In this document: piece after piece, positions 45,044 through 53,917 of the stretch
Numbering within the stretch: position 1 is the first letter of the stretch
Layout of the letters: every line of letters starts with the position of its first letter
DNA from: Micromonospora musae
GTDB lineage: Bacteria > Actinomycetota > Actinomycetes > Mycobacteriales > Micromonosporaceae
DNA length: 64,000 bases
NCBI RefSeq assembly: GCF_003626635.1
Contig: NZ_RAZT01000015.1
Span: 92,235-156,234 of the forward strand
Direction of reading: 5' to 3'
Made by a program: the position numbers and the translations under genes
The notes under the pieces: generated by a model
The model's database searches: none
Told to the model about the DNA's origin: nothing
Seen by the model: the letters and a program-made list of their open reading frames with translations, nothing else

Positions 45044-45748
45044 TCAACCCCAGCGGACCGGTATCTCCATCGGTGGCTCACCCTCGCCGGCCCAGAAGAT
45101 GGTGCCGCTCGCGTCGACCACCACCACCCGGGGCGTACGGGCCAGCCCCCAGGTGATCGCCTCGGCCGGGTCGTCCCAGCTCGGCCCCTCCTCCAGCACA
45201 CCGGTCTCGGCGCCCGCGTCGTCCCCCGCCGACCGCTCCCAGTACGCCGTCCAGACCTGCTGGCCGGCGGAGAGGTCCGGATGGACGAAGACGGTGCCCC
45301 GACCCCGCCAGGCGGCCAGCCGCTCCGGCACCACCGGCAGCGGGGTCTCCCCGACCACCGACTCCAGGTCCTCGACGCCGAACGCGTGCGGCAGCAGCTC
45401 GGCCATCCGCAGCGGGCGCCCCTTCGTCTCGATCAGGCACTCCGGGCCACCGTTCTCCCAGAGCAGCTGCCGGCACCGGCCGCAGGGCATCAGCGGCTCC
45501 CCCGTCGCGTCGACGCAGGAGAGCGCCACGAGCCGGCCACCGCCGGTGGCGTGCAGCGAGGAGACGACGCCGCACTCGGCGCAGAGCACCACACCGTACG
45601 CGGCGTTCTCCACGTTGCACCCGACCACCACCCGGCCGTCGTCGACCAGGCCGGCCGCGCCGACCGGGAACTTCGAATACGGGGCGTACGCGTGCCGCAT
45701 CACCTCGGTGGCGGCGGCCCGCAGCCCCGTCCAGTCGATCTCCGTCAC
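45044..45748 (-). CDS. cdd: Cytidine deaminase with about 105-residue C-terminal extension
   Basis: Deaminates (deoxy)cytidine to (deoxy)uridine. 234 residues, whereas tetrameric cytidine deaminases are about 130. Residues 1-130 hold the whole enzyme: FPVGAAGLVDDGRVVVGCNV, the zinc/catalytic CAECG, and PCGRCRQLLWE. The remainder (TVFVHPDLSAGQQVWTAYWE through VVVVDASGTIFWAGEGEPP) is a separate unknown domain with beta character. GTG 45748 is 50 nt from the next gene's stop. The extension keeps normal codon bias and frame. Confidence 0.88.
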   Translation of the reverse strand: MTEIDWTGLRAAATEVMRHAYAPYSKFPVGAAGLVDDGRVVVGCNVENAAYGVVLCAECGVVSSLHATGGGRLVALSCVDATGEPLMPCGRCRQLLWENGGPECLIETKGRPLRMAELLPHAFGVEDLESVVGETPLPVVPERLAAWRGRGTVFVHPDLSAGQQVWTAYWERSAGDDAGAETGVLEEGPSWDDPAEAITWGLARTPRVVVVDASGTIFWAGEGEPPMEIPVRWG

Positions 45749-45806
45749 CCCTACATTGTGCCGAACCGCTGGTCGGAGGCGGCGAGGACCACCCGGGCCG
45801 GCCGGT

Positions 45807-46706
45807 TCAGCCGAGAAGTGCGGCCAGCTCCCGCGGCGACACCTCGACCAGCTGCCCCGCGGCCGCCGCGACGTCCCGGTCGGGTACGTCGACACCGGGG
45901 CTGACCAGCACCAGCGCGTCCCCGCGGCGGAGCAGGTGGACGGGGTGACCGTTCTCGCTGCGGAGCCAGTGGTCGGCCGCGAACCGCTGACACGGCCCGT
46001 TCGAGGGCGGCAACGAGACGGTGCCCCGCAGCGACACCTCGACCGCGCTCGGCCCGCACCGCTGCGGCGGGGCGAAGTCCGCTGGCACGCGGATCGTGTC
46101 GACGGAGAGCCGGCGTGGGCCGTCCGCCAGCACCAGCGAGAGCTGACCGCCGGCCGGGTCGGCTCGGGCCGCCACCACCCGGTACGCCCCGACCTCGGGC
46201 ACCAGCAGCGGCAGGCCCAGCCGGGCGAAGTTCTCGACCCGTCGGTCCCGCGTGCTGCTCTCCTTGATCGTGGGGAAGAGGACCACCGGAACCGCCAGGA
46301 GCACGGCGAGCGCGGCGCGGAGCGCGACCGGCATCCGGAGGCCGGCCACGACGACGCCGACGGTGAACCCGAACGCGGCGAAGAGCGCGGCGAGCGGAAC
46401 CGAGGGTGGCCTCCAGCCGCTCTGCCCGGCCTGGTGCAGCAGCGTCACGCCCGCCGTGGCGAGGACGCCCAGCGACGTGGCGAGCAGCGGTCGGGCGGCC
46501 CCGGCGGCCCGCAGCACCAGCCAGCTGCCGACGGCCACGACGACCGGCCCGAGAAGCAGCACCGGGATCCGCCAGCTCAGGCAGGCGCCGATCGTCTCCG
46601 GCCGGCACCCCGACTGGAAGGTCAGCTCCGCGCGCCAGAGGCCGGCCAGCACGGCGCCTCCGATGGTGGCGGGGACGACGGCGGCGACGCCGCGTGGTTC
46701 GGTCAT
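45807..46706 (-). CDS. Membrane protein of unknown function
   Basis: 299 residues. Six hydrophobic segments in the first 155 residues (for example LAALFAAFGFTVGVVVAGL and ALAVLLAVPVVLFP), then a soluble, probably external domain of about 140 residues with two Cys (QRCGPSA, NGPCQRF) that may form a disulfide. No family recognised. The hairpin 46734-46768 separates it from the large secreted protein upstream. Confidence 0.6.
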   Translation of the reverse strand: MTEPRGVAAVVPATIGGAVLAGLWRAELTFQSGCRPETIGACLSWRIPVLLLGPVVVAVGSWLVLRAAGAARPLLATSLGVLATAGVTLLHQAGQSGWRPPSVPLAALFAAFGFTVGVVVAGLRMPVALRAALAVLLAVPVVLFPTIKESSTRDRRVENFARLGLPLLVPEVGAYRVVAARADPAGGQLSLVLADGPRRLSVDTIRVPADFAPPQRCGPSAVEVSLRGTVSLPPSNGPCQRFAADHWLRSENGHPVHLLRRGDALVLVSPGVDVPDRDVAAAAGQLVEVSPRELAALLG

Positions 46707-46733
46707 TGCCGCTCACCCGCCTTCCGGTAAGGC

Positions 46734-46768
46734 CCCGCGGGGCCCGACCGCCGGCCGGGCCCCGCGGG
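46734..46768 (-). terminator. Hairpin after the large secreted protein gene
   Basis: Perfect 13-bp arms CCCGCGGGGCCCG and CGGGCCCCGCGGG, 9-nt loop, 5 bp beyond the stop codon of the 1334-residue gene. Confidence 0.6.
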
Positions 46769-46773
46769 AGGTT

Positions 46774-49700
46774 CTACCACCGATAGCCGTACACATTCAT
46801 GTACGTGTTGACGATCCGCGCGTAGGCCCGGCTCCCGTCCTTGTTTGGATGCAACGACTCCATGCTGAACAGCTGCTTCGGGTCACCGTCGTCGCCCACC
46901 ACGGCGTCGCCGGCCTTCAACCCGTTGAGATAGAGGTCGTCGCCGCAGAGGCTGTGCCCGGTGAACTCGCTGCGCGGATCCATGCCGTGCACGCCGTGCG
47001 CCGCGTCCGACGGCAGCGCCTCGTTGACCAGCAGGTCACCCAGCTCGTTCAGGAAGATCGTCTCGTCCCACGAGATGCCGACCGTGATGCCCGGCAGCAC
47101 GACGCCGTACTCGCACGGCGTCTCGAACAGGTGCGGGTAGCCCATCACGAAGATCCGGGCGTTCGGAGCCCGCACCCTGATCTGCCGGACCACCTCCTGC
47201 AGCGACGACTTGACCGGGCCGGTGATCAGATCCCGCTCGGCGTCCCGCAGCGGCTTGCTGTCGCCCTCCATGTAGTAGTCGGGGGCGCTGCAGTCGTACC
47301 CGAACCCACAGGACTTGCCCACGTCGGTGAAGCGGGCGTCGTTCCCGCCGATCGAGAACATCACGGCCGTGGTGTTCTCGTTCAGCGAGCCCTGGTCCAA
47401 CTGGGCGATCTCGCCGTACTGGCCCTGCGGCGCCTTACCGAGCCACTTGCCGTCGGGCAACAGGGCCGGGCTGAGCATGTTGAGGGTGGTCGCGCCGCTG
47501 CACGCCACGAACTGTGCGTCGATCTCCTCGTTGTTCCCCTCGGCCAGCGCGGCGATCGTGCCCGGCGCGCCGGGGATGGTGGCCTGCTGCGACCAGGCGT
47601 TCGGGCTGCGCCGGCAGGAGTTCCGCGAGGCGGCGTCGTCGCCGTACTGGTTGCTGACCCGGGTGTAGTCCCCGGTCCCCTCGCCCGAGGAGTACGAGTC
47701 GCCGAGCGCCACCACGAAGTGCCGCGGCTTCTGGGTCAGCGGCTGGACGGCGAGGGCGTCCCAGGCGATGTCCTGCACCCCGGTGCCGTCGAGGGTGAAG
47801 TTGCTCAGCTCCACCTTGGGCGTCCCCGCGCCGGTGAAGTCGAAGACCCCCAGGTTGACCCAGCTGTTCGACTCCAGTTGGGTGGGGATGATCCGCCTCT
47901 CCGTCGCCCCGTTCGGCCGGCGGATCACGTACGTCGCCTGGCGGGTGTGCGCGCCGTGGTCGGGCAGGTGCACCCAGACCCGGGTCCAGGCGTTGGTCGG
48001 ATCGATCGTCCACGTGCCGGTGACCCGGTAGGTGGGTTCCTCCGCCTGCTTGTAGGTGTGGGTGAACCAGAAGTGACCGCCGAAGCCCGCGCCGATCTGG
48101 TGCAGGTCCACCTTGCCCGGCGTGACCACGTCACCGTCCGGCTGGGTGTGGGTGGCGAAGTTCAGCGCGAATCCCCCTCCCCTGGTGAATTTCGGCGTAC
48201 AGCCCTCCGCACCGAGCGGCACCGAGGTCAGGATGTCGTCGATGATCCGTACGCCGTCCGGCAGGCCGGAGACGCGGCAACTGCCGTCGCCGTTCACCGG
48301 GGTCGGGTGGATGTTGTCCCCGTCCTCGGCGTAGGGCCGCGGCTCGACCGAGGTGTACTTGCGGCTCTCGAGACCGCAGTGGGTCGCACAATCGGTCCAG
48401 GTCACCGGGCCGTGCCACCAGCACCTGAGGTCGTCGCGCTGGCAGGCGCCCGGCTTCGTGTCCGGGAAGTCGCGCGGCACCTTCGGCGGCAGCTTCTCGT
48501 CGCAGTCGTTGACCTGCGGTTCACAGAAGGTGTAGCGGGCGGCGTGGGCGATGTCCGGGTTCCGTGCGGTGGCCGTCGCGTAGGTCCTCGAGTACGCCCC
48601 GGCCCGGTAGTTGTACCGGATCAACGAGGTGTACGCGAAGCCGATCACGCGCTCCGGGTACGACCAGTGGTTCGGGTGCTTGGCGTTGTCGTAGCCGACC
48701 ACGTCGTCGATGTCGTCGTCGGTGCCCGGGAGGTCGACGTCGAGCGGAGCGGTCAGGAACCGCTTCCGGTCCGCCGGGTAGTCGGTGTTCGCCGGGTTGT
48801 TGGCCCACCCGACCCCCCACGGCTCCGACGGGTTCTGCGGATTCTGCGCGTAGAACCCGGTGTTGTACGCCCAGACGGCGAACCACCAGTTCTCCAGGTA
48901 CCGCGGGTCGCCGTCGTTGGCGATCAGGCCGGCGCCGCGGGTCTGGTTCCACTTGTCCTGCAGGATCCGCAGCCCGGCCGCCACGTTCGTGGCGTAGTCG
49001 GTGGCGACCGCCTTCTGCTTCGTGTAGTTCCAGGTCACCCCGGCGATGGTCTTGCCCCGGTCGGAGACCCGCATCCCGGAGGTCACCTGACCGGCCCCGT
49101 AGCCGCAGTCCGGGTGCGGGTCGACGTCCTCGTCGAAGTTGATGTCGTTGAAGTCGGGATCGAGGAGGTCCAGGCCGTAGTAACCGAGGCTGGTCAGCGG
49201 ATTGCCGACCGAGGCGTCGACGGCGTGCCGGCTGGCCTGCCAGAGGTTCGACTCCTGGGCGAGGATGCCCAGGAAGATCTGCGCGGGCACGTTACCGCCG
49301 CCGGAGAGCGCCGCCGAGGGGAAGAAGCCCTGCGGTGAGTAGGCCGCCATGCCGTTGTTGTTCCAGTTCGCCGGGCGCTGGAACGTCAACTGGTTCCGTA
49401 CCGCCAGATCGGCCGCCCACTCCATCTGCGCCACCGTCGGCTGGTAGACCTGCAGCTCCGGGTCGTTACGGGACACTCCGCAGGCCGCGTCCGGCTCCCA
49501 CGACAGGTCCGGATCGGCCGGGTTCTTGGCGGTGCGTGCGCCTGGCGACCGGGTGGACGCCGCCCGCCGGGCGACGGTCGGCGACGGCGCACGTCCGGCG
49601 TCGTCGACCTGCGGTGCCACCGAGAACGTCAACTCCTGGCCGCCGGCCGTCCGGTTGGACCGGATCTCCACCTGGTCGGGCAGGCCGTCCGTCGGGCGCT

Positions 49701-50778
49701 CGGCCAGCTGCCCGGCCGCCTCCCGGCCCGTGGTCGCCCGCTGCACCACCAGCGCGCCGGTGGTCGAGACGTCCGCGTCGGGCAGCCCGTCGACGGCCCG
49801 CCAACCACCCGGCAGCCGCGCCGTCAGCGTGGACTCGGCGCGACCGCCCACGGCGAACACCCGGCCGCCCGCGCCGGGGCGCAGCTTGACCTGTCCCAGC
49901 GGGACCGATCCGTGGTCGGAGACCCTGCCCGCGGCGAACCGCTTGAACTCGGTCCGCCCATCGCGAGCGATCTGGAACGCCACCGCGTCCCGGCCGTCGG
50001 CGAGCATCCGGAAGGGAGTGCCGGGCGTCTGCGCCAGCCGGGTCAACCCGCCACCGGCGCCGACGCGTACCAGGCTGTTGCCCTTCGCACCGATCAGGTC
50101 GTCGCCCACCGGCAGCACCGAGGAGACCTGACCGGCGGCGCGGACCGTCCGTACCGCCGCGGCCGGCCGGCTCGTGTCGACCGTGCCGAGCCAGGTGTGT
50201 GCCACCTGGCCGGGCTGCGCCGCCACCTCCAGGCGGGACAGCACGACCTTCTCGCCGCTGCCGCAGCCCGGGTTGTGGTACGCCAACGAGACCCGCTCGG
50301 GCAGCTTCGTCACCGCGCCGGTCTTCAGGTCCACCACTGCGGCGAAGCCGCCGCGCTGCATGAGCACTTCCCGGTTGGTGAAGGTTCTGGGGGCGTAGAC
50401 CACCACCGCGCGCCGCCCCGACCCGGTCACGCACGCCTGGCCGATCCACTGGTCGGTGTCGAAGCCGGGCTCGGCGAGGGTCGCCGCGGTCCGCCAGGCG
50501 TAGGCGGCCGACTCGTCGGCGACGAGGACGTGCAGGCCGGTGGCGTCACCGGAGGTGGTGACGGCACGGTCGGTCGAGGTACGCCAGGCGGGGCCGAGCC
50601 GGGCGTCGGGATCCGTCACCCGATCGGGCCCCCGGCGCGGCTCGTCATTGTCGGCGGTGGCGGCCGGCGGATCGACGGCCGACGGAGTTCGTCCGGGGGC
50701 CGGTCCGGCGGTGGCCACGGACGGGGACAGGAGGATCACGGCGAGCAGTGCCGCGAGCGCGGCCAGAGGCCGTTTCAT
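46774..50778 (-). CDS. Secreted multidomain protein: beta-rich N-domain, lysozyme-like domain, golvesin-like domain, SGNH esterase
   Basis: 1334 residues with a Sec signal peptide (MKRPLAALAALLAVILLSPS, cleavage near ATAGPA). Residues about 60-400 read as a beta-propeller-like domain. About 460-720 is helical and contains FLGILAQESNLWQASRHAVD, the catalytic-Glu region of a lytic-transglycosylase-like fold. About 916-1012 resembles the golvesin/Xly carbohydrate- or wall-binding domain (AWTRVWVHLPDHGAHTRQAT). About 1015-1334 is an SGNH hydrolase: VALGDSYSSGEG near 1022, FSIGGNDARF near 1138, SLHPNKDGS near 1307. The combination suggests a wall-acting or lipid/ester-cleaving extracellular enzyme. 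Single-gene unit. Confidence 0.8.
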   Translation of the reverse strand: MKRPLAALAALLAVILLSPSVATAGPAPGRTPSAVDPPAATADNDEPRRGPDRVTDPDARLGPAWRTSTDRAVTTSGDATGLHVLVADESAAYAWRTAATLAEPGFDTDQWIGQACVTGSGRRAVVVYAPRTFTNREVLMQRGGFAAVVDLKTGAVTKLPERVSLAYHNPGCGSGEKVVLSRLEVAAQPGQVAHTWLGTVDTSRPAAAVRTVRAAGQVSSVLPVGDDLIGAKGNSLVRVGAGGGLTRLAQTPGTPFRMLADGRDAVAFQIARDGRTEFKRFAAGRVSDHGSVPLGQVKLRPGAGGRVFAVGGRAESTLTARLPGGWRAVDGLPDADVSTTGALVVQRATTGREAAGQLAERPTDGLPDQVEIRSNRTAGGQELTFSVAPQVDDAGRAPSPTVARRAASTRSPGARTAKNPADPDLSWEPDAACGVSRNDPELQVYQPTVAQMEWAADLAVRNQLTFQRPANWNNNGMAAYSPQGFFPSAALSGGGNVPAQIFLGILAQESNLWQASRHAVDASVGNPLTSLGYYGLDLLDPDFNDINFDEDVDPHPDCGYGAGQVTSGMRVSDRGKTIAGVTWNYTKQKAVATDYATNVAAGLRILQDKWNQTRGAGLIANDGDPRYLENWWFAVWAYNTGFYAQNPQNPSEPWGVGWANNPANTDYPADRKRFLTAPLDVDLPGTDDDIDDVVGYDNAKHPNHWSYPERVIGFAYTSLIRYNYRAGAYSRTYATATARNPDIAHAARYTFCEPQVNDCDEKLPPKVPRDFPDTKPGACQRDDLRCWWHGPVTWTDCATHCGLESRKYTSVEPRPYAEDGDNIHPTPVNGDGSCRVSGLPDGVRIIDDILTSVPLGAEGCTPKFTRGGGFALNFATHTQPDGDVVTPGKVDLHQIGAGFGGHFWFTHTYKQAEEPTYRVTGTWTIDPTNAWTRVWVHLPDHGAHTRQATYVIRRPNGATERRIIPTQLESNSWVNLGVFDFTGAGTPKVELSNFTLDGTGVQDIAWDALAVQPLTQKPRHFVVALGDSYSSGEGTGDYTRVSNQYGDDAASRNSCRRSPNAWSQQATIPGAPGTIAALAEGNNEEIDAQFVACSGATTLNMLSPALLPDGKWLGKAPQGQYGEIAQLDQGSLNENTTAVMFSIGGNDARFTDVGKSCGFGYDCSAPDYYMEGDSKPLRDAERDLITGPVKSSLQEVVRQIRVRAPNARIFVMGYPHLFETPCEYGVVLPGITVGISWDETIFLNELGDLLVNEALPSDAAHGVHGMDPRSEFTGHSLCGDDLYLNGLKAGDAVVGDDGDPKQLFSMESLHPNKDGSRAYARIVNTYMNVYGYRW

Positions 50779-50872
50779 GGGTCACCTCACGCAGACGGGG
50801 GAGAACTGCGTGGAGCGTGACCATCGTCGTCATCGGCGGGTCATCGCAGGATCATCGGGTCGGCACGACAAA

Positions 50873-51035
50873 GGGTCTGTTTCATAAGGCTCGCCCGAGC
50901 GAGCCGAGGCCCAGGCGGCGGTCCGGCAAGGCGGAGGTTCGTCCGGATACCGGTGTTGTATCCGGACGAACCTCCAACGCCGCCGGTCGTCGCCTGGGGC
51001 CGGCGCAGCCGGGCACGGTCTTATGAAACAGACCC
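50873..51035. mobile_element. 163-bp fold-back (MITE-like) element
   Basis: Perfect 16-bp terminal inverted repeats GGGTCTGTTTCATAAG and complement. Inside, a second block of near-perfect complementarity (CCCAGGCG with GGAGGTTCGTCCGGATAC) meets at a short centre, so almost the whole element can fold on itself. It has no coding capacity. No clear target-site duplication is visible at the outer ends. Confidence 0.6.
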
Positions 51036-51038
51036 CTG

Positions 51039-51078
51039 AGGAGGCCCGGGACGATCCGCGGATCGTCCCGGGCCTCCT
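51039..51078 (-). terminator. 40-bp perfect palindrome ending the transporter operon
   Basis: 18-bp arms AGGAGGCCCGGGACGATC and complement around CGCG, 15 bp beyond the last permease stop. Starts 3 bp from the fold-back element. Confidence 0.65.
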
Positions 51079-51093
51079 GGCGCCGACGGGCTG

Positions 51094-52374
51094 TCAGCCC
51101 TTGACGTACGGCTTGCCGTCCGCGGCCGGTGCGCGTACCCGGCCGACCAGCCCGGCCACGGCCAGGATCGTCGCCAGGTAGGGCAGCATGGCCAGGAACT
51201 GGCTCGGGATCACGCTGTTGATCGCGCCCAGGTAGGTGGCGAGCTGGTCGGCGAAGCCGAAGAAGAGCGCGGCGAGCAGCGCGCCCGTCGGGTTCCACCG
51301 CCCGAAGATCAGTGCGGCCAGGGCGATGAAGCCCTTACCGCCGATCATGTTCTTGGTGAAGGAGTAGAGCGCCAGCGTGTAGGAGGCGCCACCGATGCCG
51401 GCGACCACCCCGGCCAGCAGCACGTTGCGGTAGCGCACCCGCAGCACGCGTACGCCGAGGGTGTCGGCGGCGGTCGGGTGCTCGCCGACGGAGCGGGTAC
51501 GCAGCCCCCACCGGGTACGGAAGAGCCCGATGTGGATCACCAGGACGAGCAGCAGCCCGAGGTAGAGGAAGATGTTGCTGCGGAACAGCGCCGGACCGAG
51601 CACCGGGATGTCCTTGAGCAGCGGGATCTCCCAGTTACTGAACCGGGGTGCGCTGTTGTAGCGCTCCGCGTTGGTCTGCATCAGCCGCTCGTAGAGGAAG
51701 CCGGTGACGCCCACCGCGAGCAGGTTCAGCACGATCCCCATGACCGTCTGGTCCACCAGGTAGCGGATGGAGAAGACGGCCAGCAGCAGGGAGATGAACG
51801 CGCCGCCGATGGCGGCGGCGACCAGGCCGACCCAGACGTTGCCGGAGATGCTGCCGAAGAGGGCGCCGCTGAACGCGCCCATCAGCAGCTGCCCCTCGAT
51901 CGCCACGTTGACCACGCCGGAGCGCTCGCAGAGCACGCCGGCGAGAGCACCGAAGATCAGCGGCAGGGCCAGGATGAAGGTACCCCGGATGATGTTGACC
52001 AGCGGCATGAAGTTCTGCCCGGCCGGGGCCGCGGAGACCTGCCAGCAGAGGAACGACAGCACGAAGGCGACCAGCCCGACGCCGAGCACCAGGAGGAACC
52101 AGCGCTTCGGCACCGCGGCGAGCAGCGCCGCGCCGGCGGCGAGCGCGATGACGCCGAAGAGGATCGCGCCGAAGGTTCCGTTGATCTCCAGCGCGGTCCC
52201 GGCGGCGTCCTCGCTGAGGGTGAACCGGGCCTGCTGGTCGGTGGCGAGCGCGCCGAAGAGCACCGCGGCCAGCAGGCCGAGCACCAGCAGCACGAGGCCG
52301 ACCTTGCGGTTACGGGTCCAGAAGCCCTGGTCGACCGCGGCGACCGCCACGTCGGGGACAGCCATGGTGGACAT
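51094..52374 (-). CDS. Nucleoside ABC transporter permease (NupQ/YufQ type)
   Basis: 426 residues, about ten hydrophobic segments. The permease core is seen as LCERSGVVNVAIEGQLLMGA and the coupling region NPTGALLAALFFGFAD, both typical of BMP-type nucleoside importers (branched-chain permease superfamily). An N-terminal extra pair of helices precedes the core. Starts 3 bp after the other permease stop. Last gene of the operon. Confidence 0.88.
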   Translation of the reverse strand: MSTMAVPDVAVAAVDQGFWTRNRKVGLVLLVLGLLAAVLFGALATDQQARFTLSEDAAGTALEINGTFGAILFGVIALAAGAALLAAVPKRWFLLVLGVGLVAFVLSFLCWQVSAAPAGQNFMPLVNIIRGTFILALPLIFGALAGVLCERSGVVNVAIEGQLLMGAFSGALFGSISGNVWVGLVAAAIGGAFISLLLAVFSIRYLVDQTVMGIVLNLLAVGVTGFLYERLMQTNAERYNSAPRFSNWEIPLLKDIPVLGPALFRSNIFLYLGLLLVLVIHIGLFRTRWGLRTRSVGEHPTAADTLGVRVLRVRYRNVLLAGVVAGIGGASYTLALYSFTKNMIGGKGFIALAALIFGRWNPTGALLAALFFGFADQLATYLGAINSVIPSQFLAMLPYLATILAVAGLVGRVRAPAADGKPYVKG

Positions 52375-52377
52375 GAG

Positions 52378-53757
52378 TTACCAGCCCTTCGCCAGGCTCG
52401 TCTGCAACCGGGCGGCGCGTGCGGCCCGGAGCTGGAAGATCGCCTTCACCAGGGCCGGCGCGGCGATGAAGATGACGATCAGCGCCTGGAGCACGGTCAC
52501 CAGCTCCAACGAGATCCCCGAGTAGGACTGCATGCGGTTGCCGCCGGCCTGCAGCGCGCCGAAGAGCAGCGCGGCGAGCGCGACCCCCCACGGCTTCAGG
52601 CGGCCGAGCAGCGCCACCAGGATGCCGTCGAAGCCGATCTGCGCCACCACCAGCGGCGTGAGCGCGCTGGCGGTCGAGCCGAGCACCATGTTCGCGCCGC
52701 CCAGGCCCGCGAGGAGCCCGGCGAAGACCATGATGAGGACGAAGGTTCGGGCGACGCTGATGCCGGCGGTACGGGCCGCGTCGGGGTTGGCGCCCACGGC
52801 CCGCAGCTCGAAGCCGAGCGTGGAGCGGTTGAGCAGCCACGCCACCGCCCAGGTGGCCAGCACGGCGAGCAGGATGCCGGCGTGCACCCGCAGGTTGTCA
52901 CCGAGCAGCCGGGGCAGCTGGGCCGACGGGTCCACGGCCTTGCTGATCGCGTCCGTGCGGTTCGGGTCCTGCACCCCGTTCTGGACGATCAGCCAGGTGA
53001 GCAGGTAGGTCCCGATGTAGTTGAGCATGATCGTGATGATCACTTCGTGGGCGCCGGTACGCGCCTTGAGGATGCCCGGGATGAAGCCCCAGATCGCGCC
53101 GCCGAGGGCACCGGCGAGCACCGCGACGAGCAGGTGCAGGCCGGGCGGGAGCGGCAGCGCGAAGCCGGCCAGCGCGGCGAGCACCACGCCGACGGTGGCC
53201 TGGCCCTGACCGCCGATGTTGAAGAGGCCGCCGCGGAAGGCGAGCGCCACCGAGAGGCCGGTGAAGACCAGCGGCGCGGTGTAGGTGAGCGTCTCGGAGA
53301 TCGGGGCGAGGACGGCCTGCCAACCGTTGCTGCCGTTCAGCCACCCGCTGAACGCCTCCGGGTCGAAGACCGAACCCTTGAAGAGGTTCGCGTACGCCTC
53401 ACTCACCAGCGTCCAGCTGGCGTTCAGCGCGTCCGACGGGCGAGCGGTGATGTACGAGTAGGTCGAGAGGACCTCGGGATCAGAAATGATCATGAGGATC
53501 GCGCCGACCACGATCGCGAGCACCAGCGAGAGCACGGTGACCGTGACCGTGTTCGCGGCCCAGAGGTTCGCCACGAAGAGTCGCCCGAGGCTGGGCTTCG
53601 GCTCCGCCGCGTCACCGGGCGTCGCCGTGGCCGATCCCGCCTGCGGCGTGGTGGCATCCTCGGCCCGCTCGGTGTTGTCGAGCGATTCCTGCGCCGCCTG
53701 CGCCTCGCTCGCCGGTTCCTTGTCCGGCGACCCCGACTGCGGATTGGGGGAGCTCAT
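52378..53757 (-). CDS. Nucleoside ABC transporter permease (NupP/YufP type)
   Basis: 459 residues. A hydrophilic Glu/Ala/Thr-rich N-terminus of about 60 residues precedes the first helix. Core blocks: LSVALAFRGGLFNIGGQGQA, GAHEVIITIMLNYIGTYLL and AQIGFDGILVALLGRLKPWG. Its ATG overlaps by ATGA the stop of the second 27-codon ORF, whose end supplies the ribosome site GAGGTGA, so its translation is coupled to that ORF. Confidence 0.88.
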   Translation of the reverse strand: MSSPNPQSGSPDKEPASEAQAAQESLDNTERAEDATTPQAGSATATPGDAAEPKPSLGRLFVANLWAANTVTVTVLSLVLAIVVGAILMIISDPEVLSTYSYITARPSDALNASWTLVSEAYANLFKGSVFDPEAFSGWLNGSNGWQAVLAPISETLTYTAPLVFTGLSVALAFRGGLFNIGGQGQATVGVVLAALAGFALPLPPGLHLLVAVLAGALGGAIWGFIPGILKARTGAHEVIITIMLNYIGTYLLTWLIVQNGVQDPNRTDAISKAVDPSAQLPRLLGDNLRVHAGILLAVLATWAVAWLLNRSTLGFELRAVGANPDAARTAGISVARTFVLIMVFAGLLAGLGGANMVLGSTASALTPLVVAQIGFDGILVALLGRLKPWGVALAALLFGALQAGGNRMQSYSGISLELVTVLQALIVIFIAAPALVKAIFQLRAARAARLQTSLAKGW

Positions 53758-53837
53758 GCCGTCACCTCGCTGCGCTCGGCGCCGGCCTGAGGCACCACGC
53801 AGCTGTACCGATGATTCGCTCGCTGGCGCTCGCTCAT
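53754..53837 (-). CDS. 27-residue coupling ORF, copy 2
   Basis: ATGA-overlapping mini-gene MSERQRANHRYSCVVPQAGA plus ERSEVTA. It starts inside the stop of copy 1 and its own TGA overlaps the permease ATG. The codons for SEVTA contain GAGGTGA, correctly spaced (CGGC) to serve as ribosome site for the next start. The peptide has no recognisable fold; translation relay is the likely role. Confidence 0.55.
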   Translation of the reverse strand: MSERQRANHRYSCVVPQAGAERSEVTA

Positions 53838-53916
53838 GCCGTCACCTCGCTGCGCTCGACGCCGGCCAGAGGCACCGTGACGCTGTTTCGATGATTCGCT
53901 CGCTGACGCTCGCTCA
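53757..53916 (-). repeat. Two tandem 80-bp units between ATPase and permease
   Basis: Exact 80-bp period: 53761-53840 and 53841-53920 differ at 10 of 80 positions. Because each encoded ORF is 84 nt and overlaps the next start by 4 nt, the period equals one ORF minus the overlap, so adding a unit keeps the coupled chain intact although 80 is not a multiple of 3. Confidence 0.85.
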
Positions 53917-53917
53917 T
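53834..53917 (-). CDS. 27-residue coupling ORF, copy 1
   Basis: MSERQRANHRNSVTVPLAGV plus ERSEVTA, starting inside the ATPase stop codon (ATGA) and ending in an ATGA overlap with copy 2. Same built-in GAGGTGA near the 3' end. Paralogue of copy 2 with about 87% nucleotide identity. Confidence 0.55.
   Translation of the reverse strand: MSERQRANHRNSVTVPLAGVERSEVTA

Larger units (their letters stand above)
50779..51093. other. Gene-free stretch holding a fold-back element and an operon terminator
   Basis: 315 bp upstream of the secreted-protein gene and downstream of the transporter operon. It contains the 163-bp fold-back element (50873-51035) and the 40-bp palindrome (51039-51078); the first 90 bp should carry the promoter for the secreted protein. 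Confidence 0.6.

Noticed and set aside
46252..49338. 1028-residue plus-strand frame antisense to the secreted protein
   Set aside because: Val/Arg/Gly/Asp-rich shadow; the opposite strand has a signal peptide and SGNH and lysozyme-like motifs.
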